64,000 nt of DNA from Oceanispirochaeta crateris (GTDB lineage: Bacteria; Spirochaetota; Spirochaetia; DSM-2461): the NCBI RefSeq assembly GCF_008329965.1, contig NZ_CP036150.1, positions 868,001-932,000 of the forward strand, read 5' to 3'. Made by a program: the position numbers and the translations under genes. The notes under the pieces are model-generated. The model was not told where the DNA came from. It searched no databases and worked only from the letters and a program-made list of their open reading frames with translations. Position 1 is the first letter of the stretch; each line of letters starts with the position of its first letter. Below are positions 18,920 to 28,376 of this stretch, in pieces.

Positions 18920-20154
18920 GTGCGAATGAAAAATACAAAACAAGTCAGGATCTGTTTGAGCGTGCTGTAAAAGTCATTCCCGGTGGTATCTATGGATCTA
19001 AGAGTCCTGGTTTTACGGTTCCCGGGGAGTTTCCCTATTTCTTTACAGAAGGGGAAGGCTGCCGGGTCAAAGATGCAGACGGCAACAGTTATATTGATTA
19101 CCTCTGTGGGTTTGGTTCTATGATTCTGGGTTTTGGAAACTCAGTTGTGGATGATCCTGCGGTTGTTCAACTCCGAAAAGGAGATCTTCTCAATTGTCCC
19201 TCCCCGGTGTTTGTAGAACTGGCAGAACGGCTTTGCAAGCTTATTGATGGAATGGGTTGGTCTGTTTTTGCCAAGAATGGTTCTGATGCAACAACTCTTG
19301 CGGTCACAATGTCACGGGTTCATACGGGTAAAAGAAGAGTTCTGATGGCTAAAGGAGCTTATCACGGCTCAGCTAATTGGTGTTCTGCCAATGAATATCC
19401 TGTTCTGGATGACCGGGATTATGTCCATACATTTCCTTATGGAGATGAAGAAGCTCTTAAAGAACTCTTTGACAGATACCGGGATGAGATAGCCTGTATC
19501 ATCCTTACCCCCTATCATCATCCTACCTACACAGATCAGGTTCTTCCTCAACACACTTGGTATCCCCTTGTTGAGTCTTTGTGTGAAAAAGAACATGCAC
19601 TGTTTATCATGGATGATATTCGGGCCAATTTCCGTCTTTCCCTTCATGGTTCGCATCATTATTTCAATGCTCATCCTCACCTTGTGACCATGGGAAAGTC
19701 TTTGGCTAACGGATATCCTATTGCGGCTCTCATGGGAACGCCGGAACTTAAAAAAGCCGCTAGTAGTCTTTTTATTACGGGAACATTTTGGACTTCTTCG
19801 GTACCTATGGTGGCAGCCATGCATTGCCTGAAGGCCATGGAGGAATGGGATGTTCAAAATCATATGAACCAGATGGGAAAAATGTTAAAAGACGGACTAA
19901 AGAGTGCAGCAGAAGCCGAAGGGTTGAAGGTCAATTTATCTGGTCCCGATGCCATTCCATTTATGACTTTTCCTGATGATCCCAATCTCTATCATAACCA
20001 GATTTTTTCGGCAGCCATGGCGAGGCGGGGGGTCTATCTCCATCCGCATCACAATTGGTTCTTATCTTATGCTCATAAAACAGAAGATATAGAGGAAACT
20101 ATTGACAAAGCAGGAGATAGTTTTAAGGAAGTTAAAAGGCATTTTTCAAAGTAG
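18916..20154 (+). CDS. Class III PLP-dependent aminotransferase, HemL-like
   Basis: The product has 412 residues. The fold-type I features of the glutamate-1-semialdehyde aminomutase group are visible: FFTEGEGCRVKDADGNSYID at the N-terminus, FAKNGSDATTLA, the PLP-Asp region IMDDIRANFR (family form DExxTGFR), and the lysine in TMGKSLANGYP that would bind PLP. It is unlikely to be the haem-pathway HemL itself because key stretches differ and no other haem genes are nearby. Coupled to the SCP2-like gene by a 4-base overlap; convergent overlap of 9 bases with the DUF819 gene. Confidence 0.85.
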   Translation: MSANEKYKTSQDLFERAVKVIPGGIYGSKSPGFTVPGEFPYFFTEGEGCRVKDADGNSYIDYLCGFGSMILGFGNSVVDDPAVVQLRKGDLLNCPSPVFVELAERLCKLIDGMGWSVFAKNGSDATTLAVTMSRVHTGKRRVLMAKGAYHGSANWCSANEYPVLDDRDYVHTFPYGDEEALKELFDRYRDEIACIILTPYHHPTYTDQVLPQHTWYPLVESLCEKEHALFIMDDIRANFRLSLHGSHHYFNAHPHLVTMGKSLANGYPIAALMGTPELKKAASSLFITGTFWTSSVPMVAAMHCLKAMEEWDVQNHMNQMGKMLKDGLKSAAEAEGLKVNLSGPDAIPFMTFPDDPNLYHNQIFSAAMARRGVYLHPHHNWFLSYAHKTEDIEETIDKAGDSFKEVKRHFSK

Positions 20155-21297
20155 ACTAAACAGTTTGAAGACGAGAACGCCCAGGTAATTTCCCAGGGCG
20201 TAACCCATCAGCCCGGCTGTAATCCCCGGGGCAACCAATGAGGGGCGCTTCAGGGACAGGGCGGCGACTCCCACAAAGGGTGGGGAGCAGATGGCGGCCG
20301 TACTGGCAATGAGCATCGTATCCACATCAATCTTAAAGAAACGGCACAACAGCATATGGATGATCAAAGAGACAAATAGCGCAAAGGCCACAAAGATAAA
20401 AACTATGGGTGTAGAGCTCAGTATTCTTGAAAAATTACCCATAGCACCCGTTGATGCACTGAAAACGAGAATAAAATATTCTCCGAGGGCAAAGGTTTTT
20501 TTTATGTTTCTTACTTTCTTAAAATTAGAAGCGCCAAGACTCAATGTCGTGATTACTAAAATAACTGCCAATGTCTGACTATCGGGGGGAACCAATAGAG
20601 TCGTGGCACCAGCTATGGCAAATATGACCACAGCCAGCCCCAGGGCTGCCAACAGGGGCAGAACCGTTCCTTTTGAAAAAAGTGTTCCCAGAGCTGTGAA
20701 CTCCTGATCTGACTCCATAATTGCGGCATAGCTCATATCTTCGTGAGTTTCTGTTTTCATGAAGGGAGAGAAAACTTTCCGGGCAATGGTCATAATAAAC
20801 ATCAAATATAGGGCACTGAGTAATATATCCGAGGCATGAACGGCAAGGTAGAGGTCGGCGGGAACGGATAAAGCTGCTCTCAGGGCCGCTAAATTGGGTG
20901 TTCCTCCCGTATAAACTCCAACAAGCATACCCGAAATTCTCGGAAAATCAGACAATTTCTGTTTGAAGAAAAAGGACCCTATAAAGAGAGTCAGAGCAAT
21001 CGAGACTGCTGCCAAACCCATAGCGGCTCCCGTCTTGCCGGACTCTTTAAACCAGGTTCGGATATTTACTGAAAACAGCATTAGAGGGATGGAGAGGGCC
21101 ACGGTAATGGTGGCGATTAAATCTAATATGGGAAAGGCTTCTTCACCTATTATGCCGCTGTTCACGAGGATTAGGCCGAAAATATAAGCTGAAACTATGG
21201 GGTTTATTTTTCTCAAAAATGGAAAGCTCAATCTGAAGATATGAATACCGATTGGAAAAGAAAAAACGGCTGCCGATAATAGAATTGCTTGTGCCAT
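20146..21297 (-). CDS. DUF819 family membrane protein
   Basis: The product has 383 residues with about ten hydrophobic segments and the DUF819 pattern, including MLVGVYTGGTPNLAALRAAL in the middle and a GVAALSLKRPSLVAPGI segment near the end. DUF819 proteins are permease-like, with no transported substrate assigned. GAGG precedes the ATG. Confidence 0.87.
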   Translation of the reverse strand: MAQAILLSAAVFSFPIGIHIFRLSFPFLRKINPIVSAYIFGLILVNSGIIGEEAFPILDLIATITVALSIPLMLFSVNIRTWFKESGKTGAAMGLAAVSIALTLFIGSFFFKQKLSDFPRISGMLVGVYTGGTPNLAALRAALSVPADLYLAVHASDILLSALYLMFIMTIARKVFSPFMKTETHEDMSYAAIMESDQEFTALGTLFSKGTVLPLLAALGLAVVIFAIAGATTLLVPPDSQTLAVILVITTLSLGASNFKKVRNIKKTFALGEYFILVFSASTGAMGNFSRILSSTPIVFIFVAFALFVSLIIHMLLCRFFKIDVDTMLIASTAAICSPPFVGVAALSLKRPSLVAPGITAGLMGYALGNYLGVLVFKLFSLL

Positions 21298-21395
21298 ATG
21301 GTTTTTTACCTCAGATTTTTAATCTATCTTAGTTTAAAACTTCTCACAACAGCCGTCAAGTTATACATAATTCAATAAAGTGTCATAATTATTTT

Positions 21396-21698
21396 TTAAA
21401 ATTCATAATCCACAACCACCCGGTCCAAGCGGCAGAGTTTATTGTAGGCTGCTGCTTTTTTATGTCGGGGATCTTCTCTATAGGCCTTTAGGTCTTCCAT
21501 TGAATCAAATGTAGAGACAAGAACTGCATCAAAGGCTGTATCAGCAACTGTTTTATTGATTCCTACTTCCAGCTCTCTTATCTCGGGAATGACTCCTACC
21601 AGATTTTCAAGGTCTTTTTTTATAATTTGTATATTTTCATCCTTACTTTTTCCTTCAGCTTCATCCTTGAACTTCCACATTACGATGTGTTTAATCAT
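21396..21698 (-). CDS. Dabb-family (stress-responsive A/B barrel) protein
   Basis: The product has 100 residues. MIKHIVMWKFKDEA at the start and the LEVGINKT segment are characteristic of the dimeric alpha-beta barrel Dabb domain. Function in bacteria is mostly unknown. It overlaps the upstream MATE gene by 8 bases, so they are one transcript. Confidence 0.87.
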   Translation of the reverse strand: MIKHIVMWKFKDEAEGKSKDENIQIIKKDLENLVGVIPEIRELEVGINKTVADTAFDAVLVSTFDSMEDLKAYREDPRHKKAAAYNKLCRLDRVVVDYEF

Positions 21699-23124
21699 TT
21701 TCTTCTCCTGTTATTTTATTTTCTGATGTTTTTTGAACCTTGAAGGTTCCTTTTTTAAGTCTGTTAACAGTTATATTGACCCAGGGGATACTGACCATAA
21801 GAGTCAGAATACTTGCCGTGTTGAGTCCCCACCAGACCCCTTCAATGCCCATGTCAAAGGACAGGACATACAAATAGGAGATGGGTAATGAGAGGAGGAT
21901 GGTCCGTAGCAAAGTCAGGAAAAGAGCCGGTAAGGGGTGGCCAATGGCCTGAAAGAAGCTTCTGTTCACAATCCCTACAAGGGCAAAAATATAAAAAAGT
22001 TCCAGAGTGTAGGTTTGTCTTACGGCATAATCAATCACCTCTGGAATATTGCTGAACAGTGGGTATATAGATTTCGCAGCCAGTATCATGGATACAGCCA
22101 GGGCTAAAACTACGATCATGCCCCAGATATAGGCCTGAGTCATCACCTTCCATGTTCGATCATATAAGCCTCTTCCGGCATTTTGACCCACGATGGTGAC
22201 CACTGCCGCACTTAGAGCAAAAGCAGGCATCAGTACTAGTTGTTCAAATCTTCCAAAAAGAGAGAAAGCCGTCAAAGCCAGTGGGTCAATAGACACAACA
22301 AGGTGGTTGAAAAAGAAAAAACTGACGGCCATCAGCATCATTCCCATGGATTGGGGTAGGCCAATGAGGATGATTTTTTTCATGATTTCTGAGCTGATAT
22401 TCGATAATTTCCATTCGATCCGTATGGAGGAACGGTTTTTGAGAAATACACTTAGAACATAAATAAAAGAGGCTATTTGACCAATCACAGTCGCAATGGC
22501 AGCACCCCGTACATCCATTTCAAGAATAAAGATAAGGACAGGGTCCAATATAATATTTATAACTGTTCCTAAGATCATTCCGTTCATTACATGCTTCATC
22601 AGTCCTTCTCCTTGAAGGATTCCGATAAAAACACTTCCAAAAAAAATAAACAGGGCTGCAGGGGTCACGTATAAAAGATAGTTATACCCATGAACAAAGT
22701 AGTCTCCCTGAGCACCCATGAGCTGGACGATTGGTTTTCCGAAAATGAAAGCAACCGATGTTGAAAGGATGGTAATCACCAGAGCTATGAAAAGTCCCGA
22801 CTCGGCAGTTCTATCCAGCACGCTGCTGTTCTTCTCTCCAATGGCTCTTGCGACCAAGGAGCTAATACCTACCATAATGCCATTTCCCAGGGCAATGAAT
22901 AGGAAAATGAGAGGAAATATTAATCCAACACCCCCAACATAGGAGGGATCTGTTAGATCAATACGGCTCACAAACCAGGTATCAACAATATTGTATAGGA
23001 GTTGAAAAAACATACCGGCAAGAATCGGGAGGCTCAGCCGAATCAGAAGCGGACGTATAGGGCCAGAAAACATAGGTTCTTCATCTGGTATTTCGGTATT
23101 TTCAATAGAAACATTTTCAGACAT
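21691..23124 (-). CDS. MATE-family efflux transporter
   Basis: The product has 477 residues with about 12 transmembrane helices. The family features are visible: PLLIRLSLPILAGMFFQLLY at the N-terminus and the duplicated second half starting at IGLPQSMGMMLMAV. Such proteins export cationic drugs or metabolites by Na+ or H+ antiport. AAGGA precedes the ATG, and the Dabb gene is translationally coupled behind it. Confidence 0.92.
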   Translation of the reverse strand: MSENVSIENTEIPDEEPMFSGPIRPLLIRLSLPILAGMFFQLLYNIVDTWFVSRIDLTDPSYVGGVGLIFPLIFLFIALGNGIMVGISSLVARAIGEKNSSVLDRTAESGLFIALVITILSTSVAFIFGKPIVQLMGAQGDYFVHGYNYLLYVTPAALFIFFGSVFIGILQGEGLMKHVMNGMILGTVINIILDPVLIFILEMDVRGAAIATVIGQIASFIYVLSVFLKNRSSIRIEWKLSNISSEIMKKIILIGLPQSMGMMLMAVSFFFFNHLVVSIDPLALTAFSLFGRFEQLVLMPAFALSAAVVTIVGQNAGRGLYDRTWKVMTQAYIWGMIVVLALAVSMILAAKSIYPLFSNIPEVIDYAVRQTYTLELFYIFALVGIVNRSFFQAIGHPLPALFLTLLRTILLSLPISYLYVLSFDMGIEGVWWGLNTASILTLMVSIPWVNITVNRLKKGTFKVQKTSENKITGEEND

Positions 23125-23291
23125 ATAACTTCCTTATCCAAATCTACTAGTCCATAGGATTCTAATTGTATCCAAACATTGGGTCAATCTTTGGAAGGAT
23201 TATACTAATGAAACTGTAGAGCCTTCTGAATACTTGTGATATATATTCAATTTATCTATAATGGCGTCGATATTATCATTCTGGAGTCTTT

Positions 23292-24227
23292 ATGTTAGAT
23301 CCGTCCTTAAACAATCTGTTGATTGAAACCATAGCAGCCAATTTTAAGTCCAAGGAAATGGATGAGATTGGCCGTATGCTGAATAAAAAATTCAATCTTT
23401 ACGATGTGGCAGAAAAAACATCAGTTGTCACAATAGGTGCCCGATCTGCTGCTACAGTACTGGTTGATCATATGGTCTCAATAAATAAACTTCACGATTT
23501 TATCAAACTTTTGGCAGAATTGGATAATAATCAGATTCAGGGAAGAACTCTTCAGATGGAAGGGTATGACTATTTTTTGCAGCAGTTTACCCACTCGGGA
23601 TACTTCTATGATTTTACAAAAAGAAAAGTCCTGCCTCTGAAAACCGAAAGCAAAGAAATGCCTAACTGGGGAGCCTTGAAAGACGGTAAGAGCTATCCCA
23701 TTACCATCATCAGTGTCGATATTGTATCCAATTCAGAACTTGTAAACAAATACGGTGCAAAGGTCATGAAAAAAGTTTACACAAGTCTCTGGGGCTTTCT
23801 TAAACATAGCCTTGAACATACAGATGGCCGGATCTGGACCTGGGCAGGAGACGGTGGAATCCTGGCTTTCGCCTTCAAGGATCAGATCGAAAGGGCCGTT
23901 AAATTCGCCGTAGAAGTACAAAGAACTATTACCCTGTTCAATATGAATAAGAACTATCCAATATCCGAACCCATTGAACTCCGATTAGGAATCAATTCCG
24001 GAAAACTTGTATATCATAATGACACCGGTCAGATCATTTCTGAGGTGATCAACCTCGCGGCACATCTGGAAAAACATAAAACCATTCCAGGCGGGATTTC
24101 AATTACAGAAAAGGTTTTCACCTCAATTAATCCTAAACTGCAGAGTATCTTCAAGGGCATTGGCAATTTTGAGGGAGTTCCCTGTTTTCAAAGTGACCGA
24201 TTGGATCTCGTTGTCTGTCAGGACTGA
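23292..24227 (+). CDS. Class III nucleotidyl cyclase-like protein with altered substrate residues
   Basis: The product has 311 residues: an N-terminal helical region of about 120 residues and a C-terminal cyclase homology domain. The two metal-binding aspartates are present (Asp133 in ISVDIV and Asp177 in WAGDGG), as is the transition-state Asn244. The expected Arg four residues later is His248 (NLAAHLE). The purine-contact positions that are usually Lys and Asp/Thr align with Thr173 and Gln237. It may be a weak or noncanonical cyclase, or a signalling pseudo-enzyme. GGAG precedes the ATG; the methyltransferase gene follows by 6 bases. Confidence 0.8.
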   Translation: MLDPSLNNLLIETIAANFKSKEMDEIGRMLNKKFNLYDVAEKTSVVTIGARSAATVLVDHMVSINKLHDFIKLLAELDNNQIQGRTLQMEGYDYFLQQFTHSGYFYDFTKRKVLPLKTESKEMPNWGALKDGKSYPITIISVDIVSNSELVNKYGAKVMKKVYTSLWGFLKHSLEHTDGRIWTWAGDGGILAFAFKDQIERAVKFAVEVQRTITLFNMNKNYPISEPIELRLGINSGKLVYHNDTGQIISEVINLAAHLEKHKTIPGGISITEKVFTSINPKLQSIFKGIGNFEGVPCFQSDRLDLVVCQD

Positions 24228-24233
24228 GTCTTA

Positions 24234-25106
24234 ATGGAAAATCCCTCCTCCCATAAGGACAACTATCTCTTTTTGGATTGTGGTGATCAGAAGAGATTGG
24301 AAAGCATTGACGGCAAAACCTTTGTAAGGCAGGCTCCTCAGGCCAATTATTCACCATCTCCAAAAGTCTCCTGGACTTCTCCAGATTACGAATTCAATTC
24401 GGCTCAGAAGAGTCCCTCGTGGACCCCTCCTCTCAATGCGGTAAAAACACTCCCCGATTTTCATTGCGGTACACTTGTCATGGAGATCAGGCTTTCAGAA
24501 AACGGGCAAATAGGTGTTTATCCCGAACAAAAGCTAAATTGGGATTGGCTGAACAAGGTGATTGCTAACGCCCAACGTCCATTACGAATATTAAATGGCT
24601 TTGCCTATACCGGAGGTTCTTCCATTGTTTGTGCTCAAGCTTTAGGTAAAACAGATCACTCAGAGGTCTGCCATTTGGATGCTTCCAGTAGCGCTGTGAA
24701 CTGGGCAAAAATCAACCGTGATAAATCCGGACTTCCTGATGATTCCATTCGTTTCATTGTGGATGATATACGCCGTTTTCTTGAAAGAGAGATAAGACGT
24801 GGAAAATTTTATGATGGTGTTATTCTGGATCCTCCCGCCTTCGGACGGGCTAAAGGTGGCAAAACCTGGGTTTTAAAACGGGATCTTTCTTCACTTATGG
24901 ATCTTTGCCGTCAAATTTTGGTACCAAATCCAGCCTTTTTTTTACTTTCCTGTCATGATCCAGAAATGTCTAAAGGTGATTTGGAACAAATTCTTGCAGA
25001 GACTTTGAAGGCTGAAAAATCTGAGATAGAAACTATAGATCTGACTCTTAATTCTCATGCAGGAAATTCACTACCCAACGGTATTGCCGCCAGGTGGAGA
25101 GCTTAA
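24234..25106 (+). CDS. RlmI-like class I SAM-dependent methyltransferase
   Basis: The product has 290 residues. The SAM-binding stretch LNGFAYTGGSSIVCAQALG and the catalytic ILDPPAFGRAKGGKTW match the RlmI/RlmK C-terminal-type methyltransferases (pfam10672 group), which modify 23S rRNA. It lacks the N-terminal PUA domain of E. coli RlmI, so the exact target is uncertain. Only 6 bases separate it from the cyclase gene. Its stop overlaps the convergent glgA stop (TTAA). Confidence 0.87.
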   Translation: MENPSSHKDNYLFLDCGDQKRLESIDGKTFVRQAPQANYSPSPKVSWTSPDYEFNSAQKSPSWTPPLNAVKTLPDFHCGTLVMEIRLSENGQIGVYPEQKLNWDWLNKVIANAQRPLRILNGFAYTGGSSIVCAQALGKTDHSEVCHLDASSSAVNWAKINRDKSGLPDDSIRFIVDDIRRFLEREIRRGKFYDGVILDPPAFGRAKGGKTWVLKRDLSSLMDLCRQILVPNPAFFLLSCHDPEMSKGDLEQILAETLKAEKSEIETIDLTLNSHAGNSLPNGIAARWRA

Positions 25107-26587
25107 TCTTTCTGGGGTATTTCACGATTTAAGGGTGTTCTTAACTCTTCATATATTTTCATATAAGACAGGGCCGAGGGAGTCCATGAAAAGTCTTTAT
25201 TCATCCCATTCTTTTGCATTTTATGTATCAATTCTGGGTGATCTTTCCAACAATTTACCGCTCTGTTCAAGGCAAGCCCAAAATCGGATGGATCGGCTTT
25301 CTCAAATACAAATCCTGTTGCACTGTCCCATCCTTCATCCTGGGGGTCTGAAACTGTATCGGCAAGGCCTCCAGTGCGTCTGACCACAGGGATAGAGCCA
25401 TATTTGAGGCTATAAAGCTGGTTTAGTCCGCAGGGTTCATAACGGCTGGGCATCAGAAAAAAGTCTGAACCGGCTTCAATCAAATGTGACATTTTCTCAT
25501 TATAGGTGATCTTGACTGCCAAATTAGGGAGTATCCTGCTTAACCTGGTTAGTTCTTCTTCACACCAGGGTTCACCAGTTCCCAAAATTACAACCTGAAC
25601 ATCCTGGTCCTTGCAAAAATCTTCCAGAATTCCATAGTTTGGTTTACAGAGCTCTTCAATTCCTTTTTGTTCTACAAGACGGGTAATCATGGCAAACAGT
25701 GGAGTTTTTGGATTTTCTTCAAGTCCCATAAGGATTTGAAGTCTGGACTTACAATTCTTTTTTCCTTCAAGGTCCAGTATTGAGAAATTATCAGGAGCAA
25801 TCAAAGCATCATTCACTGGATCCCAGCTTTGATAATCAACTCCATTGATAATCCCCGTAAGATCATTTTTCCTATGGCTCAGAGATTGATCCATGCCATG
25901 GCCGTATGCCAGTGTCTGAATCTCTCTGGCATATCCGGGAGATACAGTCGTAATATGATCATTATTTTCGATGGCTGTTTTGAGAAAGTTTATCTGATTG
26001 TCACAGATCATATTATATGTCTTTGTTTCTTCTGGAGTCAGACCTATCCATGGTAAATCCTGTTTCAGATAACAACCCTGATACCCCATGTTGTGTATCG
26101 AAAATACGGATGAACAATTACTGAATTTCTGAGCTGCCTTTTTAAGAAAAACTGAAGCTAAACCGCATGGCCAATCATGACTGTGAATCACATCGGGAAT
26201 CCAATCCAGAAAAGTACAGACCTCTATGAAACTTTTGCACAGAAGGCTGTATCTTTGGGCATTATCAGGATAAGAAGAAGAGGGTGTGGGACCATAAATC
26301 CCTTTTCTATTGAAATACTTGTTGTTGTCAAGAAAATACACTGGGATCGTAGAATCTTCTAAGGTCGAGCGATAAAGATCGGCCGTTTCGAATCTGTTGA
26401 CCATGTCTATTTGAAGGGATCCAAGGAAATCAAAGTCTTTAGAGTCTATAAAACCATAGAGGGGCAAAAGGATTCTAACATCGACACTTTGCTCATTTAA
26501 TGACAGAGAGAGAGCACTGACCATGTCTGCTAATCCACCGGATTTTGCAAAGGGAACTGTTTCGCTGGTCATCATCAGAATCTTCAT
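25103..26587 (-). CDS. glgA: Glycogen synthase
   Basis: GlgA (GT5) elongates alpha-1,4-glucan using ADP-glucose, the product of GlgC encoded at 3936. MKILMMTSETVPFAKSGGLADMV at the N-terminus carries the KxGGL substrate motif. The VIHSHDWPCGLA, FSIHNMGYQG and the C-terminal PSRYEPCGLNQLYSLKYG segment are diagnostic. At 494 residues it has the usual length. GAGG precedes the ATG. Confidence 0.95.
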   Translation of the reverse strand: MKILMMTSETVPFAKSGGLADMVSALSLSLNEQSVDVRILLPLYGFIDSKDFDFLGSLQIDMVNRFETADLYRSTLEDSTIPVYFLDNNKYFNRKGIYGPTPSSSYPDNAQRYSLLCKSFIEVCTFLDWIPDVIHSHDWPCGLASVFLKKAAQKFSNCSSVFSIHNMGYQGCYLKQDLPWIGLTPEETKTYNMICDNQINFLKTAIENNDHITTVSPGYAREIQTLAYGHGMDQSLSHRKNDLTGIINGVDYQSWDPVNDALIAPDNFSILDLEGKKNCKSRLQILMGLEENPKTPLFAMITRLVEQKGIEELCKPNYGILEDFCKDQDVQVVILGTGEPWCEEELTRLSRILPNLAVKITYNEKMSHLIEAGSDFFLMPSRYEPCGLNQLYSLKYGSIPVVRRTGGLADTVSDPQDEGWDSATGFVFEKADPSDFGLALNRAVNCWKDHPELIHKMQKNGMNKDFSWTPSALSYMKIYEELRTPLNREIPQKD

Positions 26588-26641
26588 AACCTTATATACC
26601 TCTTCCTAGCTTTATTCTATCACGATTATGGATCTCCACAT

Positions 26642-28321
26642 TTAGGGGACCGGACTATTTTGAATTAAATCTATGGGCAGTGTACCACTAGGGATAAAAT
26701 CTCCTCTAATGGCACCAAGACCGGCCTGAAAAGACTCAATCCCTGTGCCGTATACGGCTAGGGCATCTTTTACCCAGGGGAGTTCATTGAGATAGATGGG
26801 AGTCAGTGATGAGAGGACAATCATCTTATGGGATAGATCTTCGAGCTCCTTCAGAATCCTCAAGTCCTGATATCGGGAGAGGCTGAAAACCACATAATCC
26901 ATTTTTGATGCCTGTTCTCTGATAGAGTTGATTATCTCCCATTTTTCACTTGTAGTAAAAGAGTAGGGGACTCTAATACTCCTACCATCAAACATGGCTT
27001 CCCCCATTCTTCTAAAATCATAATGTAAGCCGCAAAAAAGAATATTACTTGTGGGTTCTATAGGTATGAGGGATTGTCGAATCATTGTTGTACTCCGGGC
27101 CGCTTGCCCAAAGAAGAACTTTTGACTGTCTGATCCGGGGATATCCTGACTTATATCACTAGGAGAGGGAAAAAAGGGGACATGGTCCTCTCTTTTTAAA
27201 TAATCTACTTTAATTCTTAAGACTCTCGCTGCCGCCGTTCTGACATCCTGCGAAAACTCCTCATCTTCATCCATTAAACCTATCAGATGCTGCCATATTT
27301 CTTCGTGTGTATCTGGATTTCTGCTGACCAGAAGAAAATCATTTCCCTCTCTTAATGCCATTTCACAGACCTCTGGAAGGCTTCTGTTTTCATACTGGGC
27401 TCCCTGCATGACAAGGTCATCGGTGATCACAAGGCCTTTATATTGGAGCTGATCTCTGAGTATGTCTTTTAAAAAAATAGAACTGAGGGAGGCGGGTTTT
27501 AAATTCCCAGTGATGTTGGGAAATGCCAAATGGCCAACCATAATAGCAGGCAAGCCCTCTTTAATCATCATTTTATAGGGAATCAGGTCGTGAGACTCAA
27601 TGAATTCCAGAGTTGAGGGAATCTCTGGAAGGGTGCCGTGGGAGTCTTCGTCGGCATTACCATGACCTGGAAAGTGTTTGGCTGTGCTTATAATTCCGGC
27701 TTCTTCCATTCCCTTAAAGAACGCCGTACCCAAGGTGCCTGTCTGGACAGGGTTTTGTGAGAAGGCCCGTGGACCTATAACATCGGCTAAGGGATTGAGA
27801 TAGACATCTACAGTAGGTGCAAAGTTCATATTAATGCCGAGGCGTCTGAGCTCTCTGCCAATGTAAAGGCCTGTCATATAGGAATCGTAGGGGATACCTG
27901 AGGCACCAAGGGCCAGATTGCCAGGTGTTATGGATGTCTCACCCTTGATATGTCGAACCCATCCCCCTTCCTGGTCTGTAGCAATGATCAGTGGAATCTT
28001 ATACTCCGTACTCAAGGCGCCTTTTTGCATTGTGCTAATGGTATCGGCTAAAATTGATAAATCGTTGGCATTCCACCCAAAGATCTTGATCCCTCCGATC
28101 TTTTTCTGAACGATCCAATCCATGATGACATCAGAGGCTCTTTCACCCATGTATCCCAACATAAAGACCTGACCCAGGATCTCTTCCTGACTCATATGGT
28201 CCAGAAGCTCCTCAACTAACTGCTCTCCGGGCAATTCAGAATTGAAATCTAGTGAAAGCAGGGGGAATACAACAGAGGTGAAAATTGTCAGAAAAATGGA
28301 TCTTTTTAATATTAAAGCCAC
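26642..28321 (-). CDS. Secreted glycoside hydrolase family 3, beta-N-acetylhexosaminidase-like
   Basis: The product has 559 residues with an N-terminal hydrophobic signal. The NagZ-type catalytic loop KHFPGHGN-x3-DSH (His and Asp of the GH3 acid/base pair) and the ITDDLVMQG nucleophile segment are visible, with the usual TDQEGGWVRHIKG. A C-terminal domain follows (about residues 370-559), as in two-domain GH3 proteins. It probably trims cell-wall muropeptides or chitin-like sugars in the periplasm. The start is GTG at 28321 with AGGA upstream. Confidence 0.87.
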   Translation of the reverse strand: MALILKRSIFLTIFTSVVFPLLSLDFNSELPGEQLVEELLDHMSQEEILGQVFMLGYMGERASDVIMDWIVQKKIGGIKIFGWNANDLSILADTISTMQKGALSTEYKIPLIIATDQEGGWVRHIKGETSITPGNLALGASGIPYDSYMTGLYIGRELRRLGINMNFAPTVDVYLNPLADVIGPRAFSQNPVQTGTLGTAFFKGMEEAGIISTAKHFPGHGNADEDSHGTLPEIPSTLEFIESHDLIPYKMMIKEGLPAIMVGHLAFPNITGNLKPASLSSIFLKDILRDQLQYKGLVITDDLVMQGAQYENRSLPEVCEMALREGNDFLLVSRNPDTHEEIWQHLIGLMDEDEEFSQDVRTAAARVLRIKVDYLKREDHVPFFPSPSDISQDIPGSDSQKFFFGQAARSTTMIRQSLIPIEPTSNILFCGLHYDFRRMGEAMFDGRSIRVPYSFTTSEKWEIINSIREQASKMDYVVFSLSRYQDLRILKELEDLSHKMIVLSSLTPIYLNELPWVKDALAVYGTGIESFQAGLGAIRGDFIPSGTLPIDLIQNSPVP

Positions 28322-28335
28322 ACAATATCCTAAAT

Positions 28336-28359
28336 GAAGCCCTTTACAAACTGGGCTTC
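28336..28359 (-). terminator. Stem-loop between trxB and the GH3 gene
   Basis: Arms GAAGCCC and GGGCTTC (28336-28342 and 28353-28359) close a ten-base loop downstream of trxB. No long T-run follows, so it may be a weak terminator or a stabilising hairpin. Confidence 0.4.
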
Positions 28360-28376
28360 ATAATTGATTTAAAGGC

